Source: Verrucomicrobiaceae bacterium
GTDB lineage: Bacteria; Verrucomicrobiota; Verrucomicrobiia; Verrucomicrobiales; Akkermansiaceae
Direction of reading: 5' to 3'
DNA length: 57,034 nucleotides
Assembly (NCBI GenBank): GCA_027487435.1
Contig: JAIYDP010000470.1
Location: forward strand, 1-57,034
The notes beneath the pieces are model-generated. The model saw only the letters and a list, made by a program, of their open reading frames with translations, did no database searches and was not told the DNA's origin. How positions within the stretch are numbered: the first letter of the stretch is position 1; each line of letters begins with the position of its first letter. Of the stretch, positions 23,548 to 35,117 are shown one piece after another. Both the position numbers and the translations under genes were made by a program.

Positions 23548-26500
23548 TCAGCGCCATGCGCTGACACACCGTTTCGCACTGACCACTCGGTCCGACTTGT
23601 CATGAACGTGTTGCGGAGTAACAGGGATCCCCCCTCCCCCAATATCTGTGGCGGCGCGCATGCGCATTCGAAGAATGCGCTCACGCTCGAGCGATTCGAC
23701 AAGGTCAGCGCGCAGCGTCTGGACCTGCCGGCGCTTCTCGTCACGCGCGGACTGACCGATGAAAGCAACAATCGACGTCCACGCGACGAAGTGCGAGCGG
23801 AGGACGCTCTCTGCCCACCGCACGGTGGCTTGAACAGACGTAAGAAATTCGGCGCGTCGGTGCGGCATGCGGACACGACGCCATTGCGCAAAGGCGCTTG
23901 ATAAAACAAAATAAATACTGAGCCGCCTTGCCTTCTTAACCTTCGCGGTTTCTTCATGCCAGTACCGCAAGGTACCGACAACACTTCGCAACCATCGCCT
24001 CCGCCTCACATCAGCGGCCCTCGAGACGAGGCCTTGCCCAAAAACAAGGCCACTCCAAGCGCAGAATCCTCGGCGCATGCGGATGCGGACGGACAAAAGC
24101 CTTGCTTTCAAATCCAAGCAGCGACAGATCCGCCTCCAAGCCAAATAAGAAACTATGATGCCGTAGGACCGCCGCAGCAGAGCTCTCAGCCACAGAGAGC
24201 GCACCCGAACAGCCGCGTTGACAAACATGAGTTTACGGTTTGTCATCACAGCCCATCGGCGGACTGCAAAGCGAAGGAAGAGGACCAAGCGGTGGATCCC
24301 GCAGCGGCGGATGTGCACTTCAAGGGCATAAAAGTTGACCCAGCGGCTCATGGTTAATCTTTGCAACCGACGTTGGGAGAAGATGAGCGACGCGATCGAA
24401 AGACTCGCCCTCCGCCGCCAAACGCTCAAGTGAGCGGATTTGAACGACTGCAGCGCCTTCGCACGCCACCGCAGGGCCCTCAGCCCGCAAAGCGAGATCG
24501 CGATGCGACGCGCCAAAAAGAACTTCCACAAGACGAAAACCCTCTTCTTGAGGGGACCCATCGGAAGAAGCGGCGCCACCGGGCGCAGCGGCCGCGTCCT
24601 CGCACGTAGGGCCGTCCGAGCAATCGAGTCAGCGGCCGCCATGCGAAGGGCGGAGTAGGCCAGCAGCGCACAGGACCTCTCGCGCAGCGCGCTGGTTGCT
24701 GCAGCACGCCACCGGCTAAAGACTCGAACTTTTGAGTCTCGCAACGACATTAACCGAAACAACGTTGTTGGGGTGTAAGGGGCCATGGTTCGGACGCGAA
24801 GCGACGCAAACGAACGGCGAAGGAGAGCAATGGAGGCGGAAGCCGACGCAATGGCGGCACGGCGGGAGATGACCCTCCGGCGCCGCCATACCGCCACAGC
24901 CACTGACAGACGTCGGGACGACAACACTCGTCTCAGCCGCTCGATGGCGACGCTTCGAGCTTTGACGTCGGCCCAGGCGAGAAGAGAGCGGTGGGCAGCA
25001 GCTTGGGTGAATCGCCAAGAGGCGGATAGAATGCGGCGACGCTTGCACAGCGCAGCAGCAAAGGGCGCTTGCGGCGCAGGGGGGAGGGAGGAGTGGCGCA
25101 ACGTCGTGTGCCGGGGAGACACCCGTTGCACCCACAGCCGCAGTGCGAGGAGGCGCTTGAAATGATGCGATAGGGCCCTTGCACGGGCGCTGATACGACG
25201 CTCGGAATGAAGGCTTGATGACATCAAAGTCCAAAAATAGAAAGCAGATTGGCTCGCCCTCTTACAATGGGCGAGTCCAAAGAGTCCCGCGCGCTTTTTG
25301 GCTCGCCCCCAAAGCGCAGAGGCTGCCATCACCGAGACCACGCGCCCCATCAATACGGCGCAACGGCGCCGCGCAAGAGCCCTCAATTTCGTTTTGGATA
25401 CTTTGACCGCGATGCGCCATTTGGAAAACGACCAAGACAGCGCTGCAGCCCGAAGGGAAGCGAAGCCGCGCCGCAAGCAAGTCAGATGGCGTCGTGCAGA
25501 GCGCTGAAACGCTGACCTGGCGCGCCATGACTGCAAAATTTGGCGGGAGAAGGAATTTTCAAATCGTGAACGCCGCGAACAAAGAATGCTTGACGCAGAC
25601 CGGCGTGAGCTTTTTAGGAGCTCTGTTAAGTGGCACCATTGAGACAAAAGCCGTCGCAAAGCGCGATTTGAAATTTGAATATACGCACGGAACCGACGCC
25701 AGCGGCGCTGCGGGGCTGCAACAGCTGAGGCGCGCCAAGCGCGAAGATACTTTTTCTTCGCGGCGTTTTGAAATGCGAGGAGACTCGCGGCGGCGCCGCT
25801 GCGCATGCGGCGCACTTGGACGGCCCAAGCGTAAAACTTCCGCTGCGACGAAGCGAAGCGAAGCATAGAACGTTTGGAATCGATGCGGTTGGCAAGCGCG
25901 ATGGATTTGAAAGATTGATTCTTCCAGTTTTTAAAAGTCTTGTTAGCCAACGCAACGGCAGCAGAGTGCCGGATGACGGTGAGGATATTCTTTAACTTTG
26001 TTGCCCTGCGCGCACGTGACGACCACCTGAGGATGACTGAAGAGCGAATGAGGAGTCTGTTAGAGTCGCGCACCCAAGCGACGCGCCGACTAAGTCGCGC
26101 CAAGCGCCGCCACGACGAGAGCGCACCCCGCGCGAGGTGGCTCCAGCGCACCTGGCGCAAATTTGAGAAAAATTCGGCTCGAAGGCGGTGGCGGAGGTGG
26201 CGGTGCGAAGAGAAAGCTGCCAATACCTGGGGGGGGGGGAGTTAGAATGGCTGGAAGTGTAGATGCTCGGATAGGTGGGGGCTCTCAGAGTTAGAAACGT
26301 ACTTTCTTAACGAGGGTGCGTCTGTTACGCCGCTTGGAGACAAGCGCCTGCCCACGCTTCGCTTCAACGGCTGCTACGGCGCGCCAGGGAAAAAACAACC
26401 TCTGCATTAGTTTCTTAGACGCTGTCGTTGCCGCGAGTACTCGCTTCGCTTCGCGTAATTTCATCCGCGTCCAAAAGCGCAGCCACTCGCCCCCTTTCTC

Positions 26501-28539
26501 CGCCATCGCTCGCCAGTGCGCGAAAACGCGCTTCACGACCCCCCCCCATGCTTGGCGGCAACCATCGAAACAACCAGCCCCACTCGTCGGCTTCTTCTCA
26601 ACCTTTCCCGCCAATATTTAAAAAATCGCGAAGAGCATCGACGACGAGCGCAGGCAAAGGACCGGACGTCCATCGCCGCCGCCGCCGCAACAGAGCGCCA
26701 ACTCAAAAAATGAGTCCGAAGTACCTGCAAGCTCAAATTTCGAAGCAGTCGGCGAATGAGAACGCATCGGGTGACCTGCACGCGCCAGCGGGCGACGCAT
26801 GGGGCGATGAGGGCGACGGTTGCGAGGTGGGAGAGAACTCTTACTCCTTTTGAGAGTTTTGAGTGTCGTCTAAGGGCTTTCAGGGCCGATGAGGTCGCCA
26901 ACACAAGCCTCTTGGAATTTGCAACGACGCGGAGGACAGGAGAGGGGAGGGGGCGGCTCGCGACAAGAACAAGCGGAGGCGGATGACGTGAGAGGGAGAA
27001 TTTGACCGCGAGTGCGGCCGCAGCGGCAGATGCGACGTTCCTCCAGAGGAGTAGTGCGCGGCGGAGGAATTTTTGCCGACAGCGCTTGCGATATGTGGAA
27101 AGACGCAAGTGGCCGACCCTCCGGCAGATCGTCGCAGACACGAAGTGGCCCCATGCGGCACGCAGCAGGCCATGATTGCGGCGTGAACAGAAATGAACAA
27201 CGGCGCGCACGACTGCATGGCAGCGGAGCCGCAGAGCGACGAGTGCGGAGAAGCTGCGGCGCAGGAGGCAAACTTGATGCACGGCTTGATGAGTTAACGC
27301 TTTGGAGCGAGCTGCGCGGTAGCGTCCCGTCACTCTGACCCAATACCTAAACGCAGCATCCAAAGCTATTGCATTCGTACGCAACATACTCCGAGTTAGG
27401 AGGAGATTGACAACCCTTGCCGCGCGGCTAGCGATTGCAAGGCACTTGAAGACCCTGCGAACCGTTCGCCTGCATCGTTGGGCTATTCCAGCGCGCAGCC
27501 GTCGCGCCCGCATAGTCTTCAAGCGGGCGCATCGGCTCCATTTGAGAAAACAGAGGCGGCTTGATTTCTGTTTGAAAGAAGAGGCGCGAGATGAAAGAGC
27601 GAGCGAGCGACGGCGCTCAAGGATGAAGAGACCCCAATAGTTGAAGAAACGGGCAAGAAACGACCTCCTCTGCAGTGCAGCCGACTTTCGGGCTCTGAAG
27701 TCCGTATCTAAATACAAGCCCCATGCGATGAGGTGGTTATGTTTGATGGCCAGCTCCTTCTGCCGGAGTAGTGCGCCAGCTTGAGCGTCTCTTTCGCGCC
27801 GGGATTTAGCATGTCGCGCAAGTTTCCGCCATCGAATGAAACGGTGAAAAATGAACTGGAGAATCAGAGAATTGAAACAAGAGGAGCGGGTTGCAGCAGC
27901 TTCGTGTGCTGCCCAGCGCCAGCGCAACAAACAGTTTGTCTGCGCTCGGCGAAACTGACGGTAGAAATGCTGGCTGAGCGTTGCAGAAGCGCACTGTGCT
28001 TGCAAATGCCAGCTTTGGAACACCGACGACAACCTGAGCTGCTCACGGCCGAGCTTCATTTCCGCAATCAAAAGTGGGACGTGCCGCTTTTGATGTTCGA
28101 CAGCGTTCCGGTAAGCTTGAAAGGCTGACATGCAAAGAGAACGCTGAGACATTGATGCGACTCGCATAAATATGTTTTCGGTTACTGTATTTTGAATCGA
28201 AGAGACCCACTGCGACAGGGCTGTGCGGCCTAGGCGACGATCTAACTTCTTCGCCGTGAAAAAGGCAGCTTCTCGCGCGCGACTTGATTTGGCCATGATT
28301 CCATACCAGAATTTGAATATTCGACGGCAGATGAGTGTCTTGCGCTTGCTTAAGATCTTGCACAGTTGAGACCATTTCCCCACATAGTGCCGCAGAGATG
28401 TCGAGTTTCTCTGCTTCTTGATAAACCTCACGAACACTGAGAAGAAATGCCTCTGTCTGGTCCGCAAGAGCCACTTAGAAAAATGCCGCGACAAGACCGA
28501 TTTACGACGGAAGTGCCAACACAGCTTGGTTCCTCTCAT
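23548..28539 (-). CDS. Sfi1-like centrin-binding repeat protein
   Basis: About 1,650 aa, extremely rich in Arg, Ala and Trp. It consists of dozens of helical units ending in W-R/K, such as FLSWRSV, FKYWRERL, LLLWRNVA, FAHWRAM, FNYWGLF and FKNWKNQ. This is the Sfi1 pattern, in which one long helix binds centrins at basal bodies, centrosomes or spindle poles. A 76-nt intron fits at 26227-26302, with two CTAAC boxes. The two main ORFs overlap at 26533-26614 in different frames across a run of nine Gs (C on the plus strand). A one-base change there would fuse them, so I read this as one gene with an indel or assembly slip, although an odd intron is possible. The C-terminus (RRQVQTLRADLVESLERE) is coiled coil. 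It ends 38 nt from the convergent DUS3 gene. Confidence 0.75.
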
Positions 28540-28748
28540 CGCTCTTCACTCATGCTGAATGTACAAATGACTTTTTTAAATTGGCTCTGTCATTTCAACT
28601 GCAGTCTTCTGTGTACTTTCATTAGGGTACATCGCCGCCTAAGGCGACTGTTCATACTGTCGATAGCAATTTGCTATCAAGGCCGGCTCAGCAGACGGTC
28701 TCTCAATCCATCCCTCCAAACGCAACCAAGCCTCGGGCTGCATCCTTA

Positions 28749-29512
28749 TCAAGCAAGGACACTAAATAATTGGCAAGCTCTTGCCTTGGAGTCTTCCACG
28801 TACATCCAGGAAAATTCTGGAAGGGCGCGCTCGCCTTGCTCTGCTCTGATCGTTGAGTTAGCGGAAACTGATGATATACTCAGTGCAGGGGCATCTACCA
28901 GCTGAAACGGCCTCACTATAGTAAAATCGAACGACGACGCTTTCACAAGTTCCTCCATAACGTTCATGTCGTGGAAAATATTCCTGAGAATGACTTTCGC
29001 TACAAGTGTGCGAAACAGAAATGGGGCATGAGGATTATCTCTCTCAGCGGAGACAACAATTATTCTCTTCAGACCGGCGGCGGTCATCGCGTCGGAGATA
29101 TTTTTAAAACCATCTGAGTACACGGTCGTGACTCCTTTGAAAATGAGATTAAGAATGAGTGGCAGCGTAGAGTCTTTCAATCCTTACCAACAGCAGTTCC
29201 CGTTCCGAGGCAGCTGACGACAACATCCACAGAGTCGGTCACAATCTTGGCAGCATCCCCACGCTGACGAACATCTCCCTCAACAATGGTAAGCAGGGAG
29301 TTATTGGCGTATTGAGCAAGAGCTTTTGGATTTCGAACAAGAGCAGACACGCTGTGTCCGTCTTGAAGCAGCCTTTGAAGAGTACACATTCCTACAGAAA
29401 TGTAAGTCGTGCGGCATCAAGCAAGGAAATCATGGAATCACTGCCTGTGCAAAAAATGTCCAAAGCGTGACCAACCAGTTCCTCCGGAAGCTCCGAACAG
29501 TGCGACTTTCAT
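28749..29512 (-). CDS. NAD(P)-binding NmrA/BLVRB-type Rossmann protein
   Basis: Three exons. A short first exon (MKVALFGASGGTG) supplies the dinucleotide-binding GxxGxxG. It is followed by an 84-nt intron (about 29402-29485), then LLQDGHSVSALVRNPKAL and SCLGTGTAVG. A 53-nt intron (about 29142-29194) leads into GFKNISDAMTAAGLKRIIVV and DFTIVRPFQL. The fold and order match atypical short-chain dehydrogenases of the NAD(P)H-binding/biliverdin reductase B group. About 215 aa, soluble; the substrate cannot be predicted. Its introns are longer than most in the window. Confidence 0.75.
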
Positions 29513-29698
29513 CGGCGAAACAGGAATAAACAAACAAATTCGAGAAGAATGAGTCCATTGCAAAAAAGACGAAAAAATTTGATTGTATCACAGCCTCCAT
29601 GAATTTAGCTTGTGGTCAATGAAAGAGGAGTGCTTCTGCAACAATTTTGGCGCATTGCTAAACCGAAACAAACAAATAATACTTTTGGGGAGGTTGCG

Positions 29699-32600
29699 AT
29701 GTTGAGGGCGCTCCAAAGGTTCGGAGGAGAGCTCTCCCTCACGATTCGCTATGTACATACAAGGAGCATGAAATCTCGTCGTGGGACAGCCATAGGTTCA
29801 CAAGATAGTCTAGTTCTGATGGTGTAGGACTCTTTACAGTGTTTCTTGTAATCTTTTTTGTTGCGTTGCTACAGAACCTGATTGCGCGATCTCCAGTCAT
29901 TTTCCTGAAGCTTGCAGAGACCCAGGTTTGGCTGTTTCTGCTTTTATCAACTTTGAAGGTTGGAGAGACCGACATGCTGTTGTTGCCTAAGGTTGCTTCG
30001 GCTAGAGCTCTCAGCAATTTTTCGTTCTCAACCGGTGGAGGGGCATACCATCTTTTAAATTCGTCTGAGATAGAGGGCCTGGTTAAGGAAAACCCTTTGG
30101 TTGCTGGTAAGCATTAGATTTTGTGTGGAGTCTTACTGTCAGGATCATCACCACGCTGGATCCTCTACGGCAGCGTCGCGAGCGATGCGAACCCCTCTCG
30201 ACGCGTTAGAGCGACCATCCTTATCGTGGACATGAAGAAGGAGAAAGTGAGTCTTGAACGTGCCCTCAACTTAATCAAAAGGCTGCGGGCATCGGGAGGG
30301 GATTTCCCTACCGCATCCTTGGAGATGGCGAAGCTCACGTTTCAGTTGCCGTCCTGCGTCAACTCGGACTTGAGCCTCAGTCAGGGTCGAAAATGTTGCT
30401 CTATCCTGGCATCGATCGTTTGCTCAAGACGTTCAACTTCACGGACTCGTTTTTTGCAGACCTTTTGTCTCAAAGCCTCGGCAACGGTTTGAATGCCAGG
30501 TTGGCTGAGGCTCTTGTTGGCTCTCCTCAAGTTCTCTCGGCCGACTTCGTTGCCAACATCTCATCTTCTTTGGCGTTGGAGTACTCGGTCGTGGATGCGA
30601 TGACGGCGCCATTTGGAAAATGGAGCCTTAACCTTGGCTCTGTTGTTCTGATTGACTCAAGATTTCTCCTTCGGGCCATCAAAACTGCAGCGGATAGAGT
30701 GCCCCTCATTCAGCTGGCAAATAGCCTTGCATATCTTAACCAAACGAACGGCACAGACGTCCAAGGAGCCCTCGTGTCGTCGGCCCACACCCCCCTTACG
30801 GATGAGCTTCTGAAGCTCGACGTGAGTGCTTTTGCTTTCCTTGTCGTGGTGCAGTTCAATGGCAGGTTTGAGGCGTATCAACAATCTGGCGATGCGCTCA
30901 CTCGCTCCATGGCCGACTACTCCAACTCCGTCATGCTCTCTCTTGGCCTGAACGTATCCAATCCTTCCTTGGCTCTAACACTTTAGTACCCGGTGAAACC
31001 TCTTCTCCCCGTCGCAGAAACTCTTGATCCACTACAGTATCTGCGCGCATTTCTCACTCAAGTCCACCTCCCTTGCCATCGTCTCATCATGCAGGTGTTT
31101 GATGCCGTGATGCTCATCATCGCAGTCCTAGGCTGCATGGCCATCTTTTCGCTCCTTCTGTCCGACGCTAACGCTCAAACGTACGAGTACGGCATGTTGC
31201 GAGCTTTGGGAATGCGCACCTCCGTCATGGGTCAAATCCTCCTCTTTCAGGCCCTCTATTTTGCGATCCCTGGCATTACAATCGCGCTCCTTCTCGCCAC
31301 CGTCGCCGACGTTCCTCTGGCCTCTTTCCTCTCCGCTCTCTCAGGTTTTGATATCAAGGCCGGCCTCCAGCCATCCACGCTTGCCCTCGCCCTCTCCCTT
31401 GGCGTCATCATCCCGATCGTGTCGAACATTGTCCCGATTCGCCGCTCGCTATCCCGCACGCTGTCTGACTCACTTGACCTGTACCATCAAAGCCATTCGG
31501 AGACAAACGTCAAGATGGAAAGGCTTGAAGATGTGAAGCTCTCGTTGTCGCAAACGTCCCTCTCCCTCACCCTTGTCGTCGTCGGCGGCGTCATTTATTA
31601 CGTCATTCCGTTGGCATTTATTTTTCAAAATATAGACCTCCTTCTGTCGTCTCTCAACGCCATCCTACTCTCAGCCCTAGCTGGCATGACGATCATTTCC
31701 GCCGTTGTTCAGCCCTTGCTGGAGAGGTTTTCTCTCCACGCGCTTGTGGTGGGTCCGGACTCAAAGCTGAAACACGTCGTGCGGAAGAATTTGATTGCCC
31801 ATCGGACCCGATCGGCCAAGACGGCGCTCATGTTTTCCCTCTCCATCTCCTTCATCGTCTTTGCAGGGACTATGTTCAGCCTGCAAGCTGATGCCGCCAT
31901 GGACAACTTGAAGCAATACTCCGGCGCTGACGTACTCCTGTCGACTGAGAATGTTCCCCTTGACCACAAAGCCATCGCAGAGTACCTCCGCAACCGCTCC
32001 GACATTGTCGTCGGTTGGACGACGACCTCTTTCTCCTTGAAGGACGTCGATCCTCCCGTGTGGCACACCTACGTCTCCAACCTCGTTCGGTTCCCTTTTT
32101 TTGCATCCACAGACATCACCGCCGTTGATGCAAACTTTCTTGACGTAACGTACAGCAATTTTTTCCGCGTTTCGCAAGGCCGGCTCCCCGTAGGAACGGA
32201 TTACTGCAGGACTTTAAATTCCAATTCGAATCTTAGCGTTGTTGCTGACCAAATCGACTCGCTGAGTGGCCAAAGGGTTGGTAGCTCAGCCATAGTTGGA
32301 GATCGAGTTGTGAAGAGCTTTGACTGCATGGCTCCGACAAGCTACGTTCCTGCCCTGAGCGTGGACTTGACGACTCCTTTGAGAGTCAACAATGTTGTTC
32401 GAACGGCACTGTCTGCAGCCGCTGAGCGGTCCCCGCTGTACTATGTCTACCTCTGCAACGTGCAGGCGTACGTCACGAAGATGCCGCTGTGGTTTTTCAG
32501 TGCGTACGGCACCACTGCGAAGATTGCATCGAGGCTGGTCGTCGGGATGGGGACGTGGGAGGCGCTGCTGCGGGACATGTGGGTCCGGTCTGGCATCAAC

Positions 32601-33252
32601 ATTACCCTTTTCCCTTCTGATGTGCCTCGACGACATGTGTTTGTCAAGCTGAAGCCAGGCGTTGATGCTGACGTACGGACGGGATTGAGTTTGATTGACT
32701 GTGTAGGTGCGGGGCGACTTGGTTGAAGCGCTGCAGGCGTACTTGACAGACGACTCGATGGGGATTCAAGACACCGTCCAAGCGCTGGAGATCACAATGA
32801 ACACATTGAACCTCCTCTTTCTCTTCTTTTACGTCGTCGCCGTCATCGCCATCGTCTTGTGCTTTTTCATCCTCTGGGTCTCCTTCGACGCCAACATTCG
32901 CGAGCACTTGTGGGAGTTCGGGGTCCTGAGGTCTGTCGGCATGTCCGCAATGCAGCTGATTCGGTCCTTCATTTACGAAAGCCTCGCCATGATCATCATC
33001 GCCGCCACGCTCGGCACGGCCGTCGGAATGACCGTCGCCGTGACCCTCACGATGGAGCAGAATTTGTTCACCGAGCTGCCCTTCCATTTTTCTTTCCCCT
33101 CCGCCCTGTAATCTGTCCCAGTCAACGCGACCTGACCTCTTAGCTACGCTGCCGTTGTGACCCTCGCCCTTGGAGTCGCAGGAGTTGGCGCCTTGGTCCC
33201 AGTCCTCGGACAAAAAGACCGCCCCATTGCCGTCGTTTTGCGCGGCAAATGA
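29699..33252 (+). CDS. FtsX/MacB-type permease with two FtsX modules
   Basis: About 1,050 aa. Introns fit at 30107-30142, 30247-30281, 30822-30854, 30954-30986, 31062-31094, about 32674-32707 and 33108-33143, plus one near 29750-29806. Two of the 33-nt introns (at 30822 and 31062) have no stop codon and could be mistaken for coding. The N-terminal membrane segment (LVIFFVALLQNLIA) is followed by an extracytosolic core region. A first FtsX module follows (YEYGMLRALGMR between hydrophobic helices), then a second core and a second module (HLWEFGVLRSVGMS) with a last helix restored by the final intron (AAVVTLALGVAGVG). Bacterial relatives (MacB, LolC/E) couple ATPase cycles to lipoprotein or substrate extraction. 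No ATPase domain is present here, so a partner or an ATP-independent role is likely. Confidence 0.8.
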
Positions 33253-33298
33253 AGCCTTTAAGAAGCCTTTGCGACGTGCTGATTGACTATTTCGAGTT

Positions 33299-33700
33299 TC
33301 AATCGCCTTCAGCGTTCTCTGCAGCTCCGTTTTGAACAGCCGCGGGTTGCGCTCCATGGATTGAATTTGTAGCCCCGACGACATCAAGTACAATCTGCAC
33401 ACGTGTCATGCTGAGGTTCGGACAGACGCATTACGAGAGAAGAATCGGCCGAGATAAGAAAATTGATGTCTTTCAAAATGATGCACACATCGAGAGACCC
33501 TTCTGTTGATTTCCGAATGTCATGCACTCGTACGACATGAGTAATCAAATTGAAACAAGGGGTGCAACCCTTGACGAGAGGCACCGGACGCGACAATGAG
33601 GAGGGCAGCTCTACGTTTACGTAGCTTCAAGTCGAAGAAATGAAGGACGGCCAGTGCTTCCTTGGCCTTGCTGCCTACAACAGCTGCAGCTCACCTCGCC
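33299..33700 (-). CDS. Unrecognised small protein, 5' end unresolved
   Basis: On the minus strand, introns of 31 nt (33503-33533) and 40 nt (33395-33434) join three segments in frame. The product reads ...KEALAVLHFFDLKLRKR..., LDVCIILKDINFLISADSSL, then IVLDVVGATNSIHG and an Ala/Asn/Glu-rich tail, stopping at 33299. The stop lies 46 nt from the convergent permease gene, which fits the spacing elsewhere in the window. No family is recognised and no convincing start codon was found; a further short upstream exon is likely. Confidence 0.4.
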
Positions 33701-33917
33701 TTGACAGATAAAAGTCAGAATAATTTAAATTTTAAACCATGCCTCCACAAACATCAAAATTGAATAAACCGAACCCTTGGAGCGGTTGGGTTACACAGCT
33801 TGGCTTGTTTTGAAAGCGTTCGAGAGGAAGTTCGGCGAGATCCACACCACGCACCCCTGCACCTTTTGACGTGTGTTCTCATCCACAAACAGGTTTGAGG
33901 GCTTATCCACCAACGGC

Positions 33918-35045
33918 ATGGAGGGCACCGCTTCCTTCTTTACGTTCGGGTGCCTACTGACCTTGGCGTCGCAGTGCGTGGCTCTGCCCCTTCAGTCCAG
34001 CCTCCTCATCCATTTGAAGTTTGATGACCCCATCGGCTCCAACTCGTTCGTCGACTCCTCGCCGTACGGCAGGACGGGCACCTGCCGCATGAGTGGCGCA
34101 AGCTGTCCGCTGCCTGGACAGACAGGACAGCTCAACTCTGCCGTCTATTTTGGCTATTTTTGCGCTCGCACTTATGGCAAAGACCCCGCCAAGACGGGTG
34201 AGCCCCTTGACAGGGGCAACACCATATCCTCTTCAGCATCATGCGGTTCTGCCGTCGAATTTCCCGCCGTAGCCATCACCGATGGTTTGGAAGGTGTCCT
34301 CGTCGCCTCCTCTTACAACTCCAGGCACGGTGGCGTTCTGGTACAAAGAGGCGGGTTTAAATGATGGAAATCCTGCGGCGTTGAGCAACGGCAACGTCAT
34401 TCGGGATCCCGCCGATCGCGGGTGGGACTTATCTCTTGTCGGTGGTCCAGGCCTTTCGATTGGTCGCATCTCGTCATCATTTTGGGGCGGGTTGGTGTTA
34501 ACCTCGCGAGACTCATGAAATAGGCATTGGTGCGGGCAGTGGAGCGTCGCACGCCCCGATGGCAACAGCCGCAACAACGACTTGCTTTCTCCGGCTTATC
34601 GCAACGGCGATCCGCAAGCAGGATGGGATCACCTTGCGTGGCACCACTACGCCCTCATTTTCTCTGGCAGCACAGTCATGCTGTACCTCGACGGATCCCG
34701 CGTCGTCGTCTTTCGAAACACCCCCATCTGCCAGAAGCAAATGTCGTTCCTCGGGTATCGCGCAGTGCGGTACACCCAACAGAATGGCGCGAGGGAGACC
34801 GAGCAGACAGGCGCGACTTCTGACCGCAGCGCGTGTGTGGCTAACCTTCGTTTGGCTGATGGCGCAGCCATTCTACGGCGGGGTCGCTGAATTATCAACT
34901 TCAGGCCATGGATTGGTCCAATAACTATTTCAAGGGTTGCTGCTCAGTCCATCTTCTTGACAGGTTAGGTCTGATCGACGACTTTCGCGTGTACAATACT
35001 GTGCTCTCCGAGTCAGACTTGACCTCCATCATGCGGGGGGCATGA
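33918..35045 (+). CDS. Secreted LamG/concanavalin-like domain protein
   Basis: Starts at an ATG at 33918 with a signal peptide (MEGTASFFTFGCLLTLASQC). One LamG-like beta-sandwich follows: LLIHLKFDD, FVDSSPYGRTGTC, ITDGLEGTVAFWYKEAG, HYALIFSGSTVMLYLDGSRV and the closing LIDDFRVYNTVLSESDL. Introns at 34198-34236 (39 nt), 34294-34324 (31 nt) and 34491-34523 (33 nt) restore the domain; one more junction around 34890-34975 is unresolved. Ends at 35043-35045. Probably an extracellular carbohydrate- or protein-binding module. It is convergent with the beta-helix gene, 72 nt away. Confidence 0.7.
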
Positions 35046-35117
35046 GAAAGGGGGGAGGTGATTTTGCATAGCATTTGAATCGCCCATGTACAATTGTTAA
35101 ATACGTTACAGACAACA

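Noticed and set aside
23956..26853. Many Arg/Ala-rich plus-strand ORFs
   Set aside because: Shadows of the Sfi1-like gene; they lack the periodic Trp pattern seen on the minus strand.
32644..33402. 252-codon minus ORF over the permease 3' end
   Set aside because: Antisense of well-supported membrane helices; only the part beyond 33299 fits a separate spliced gene.
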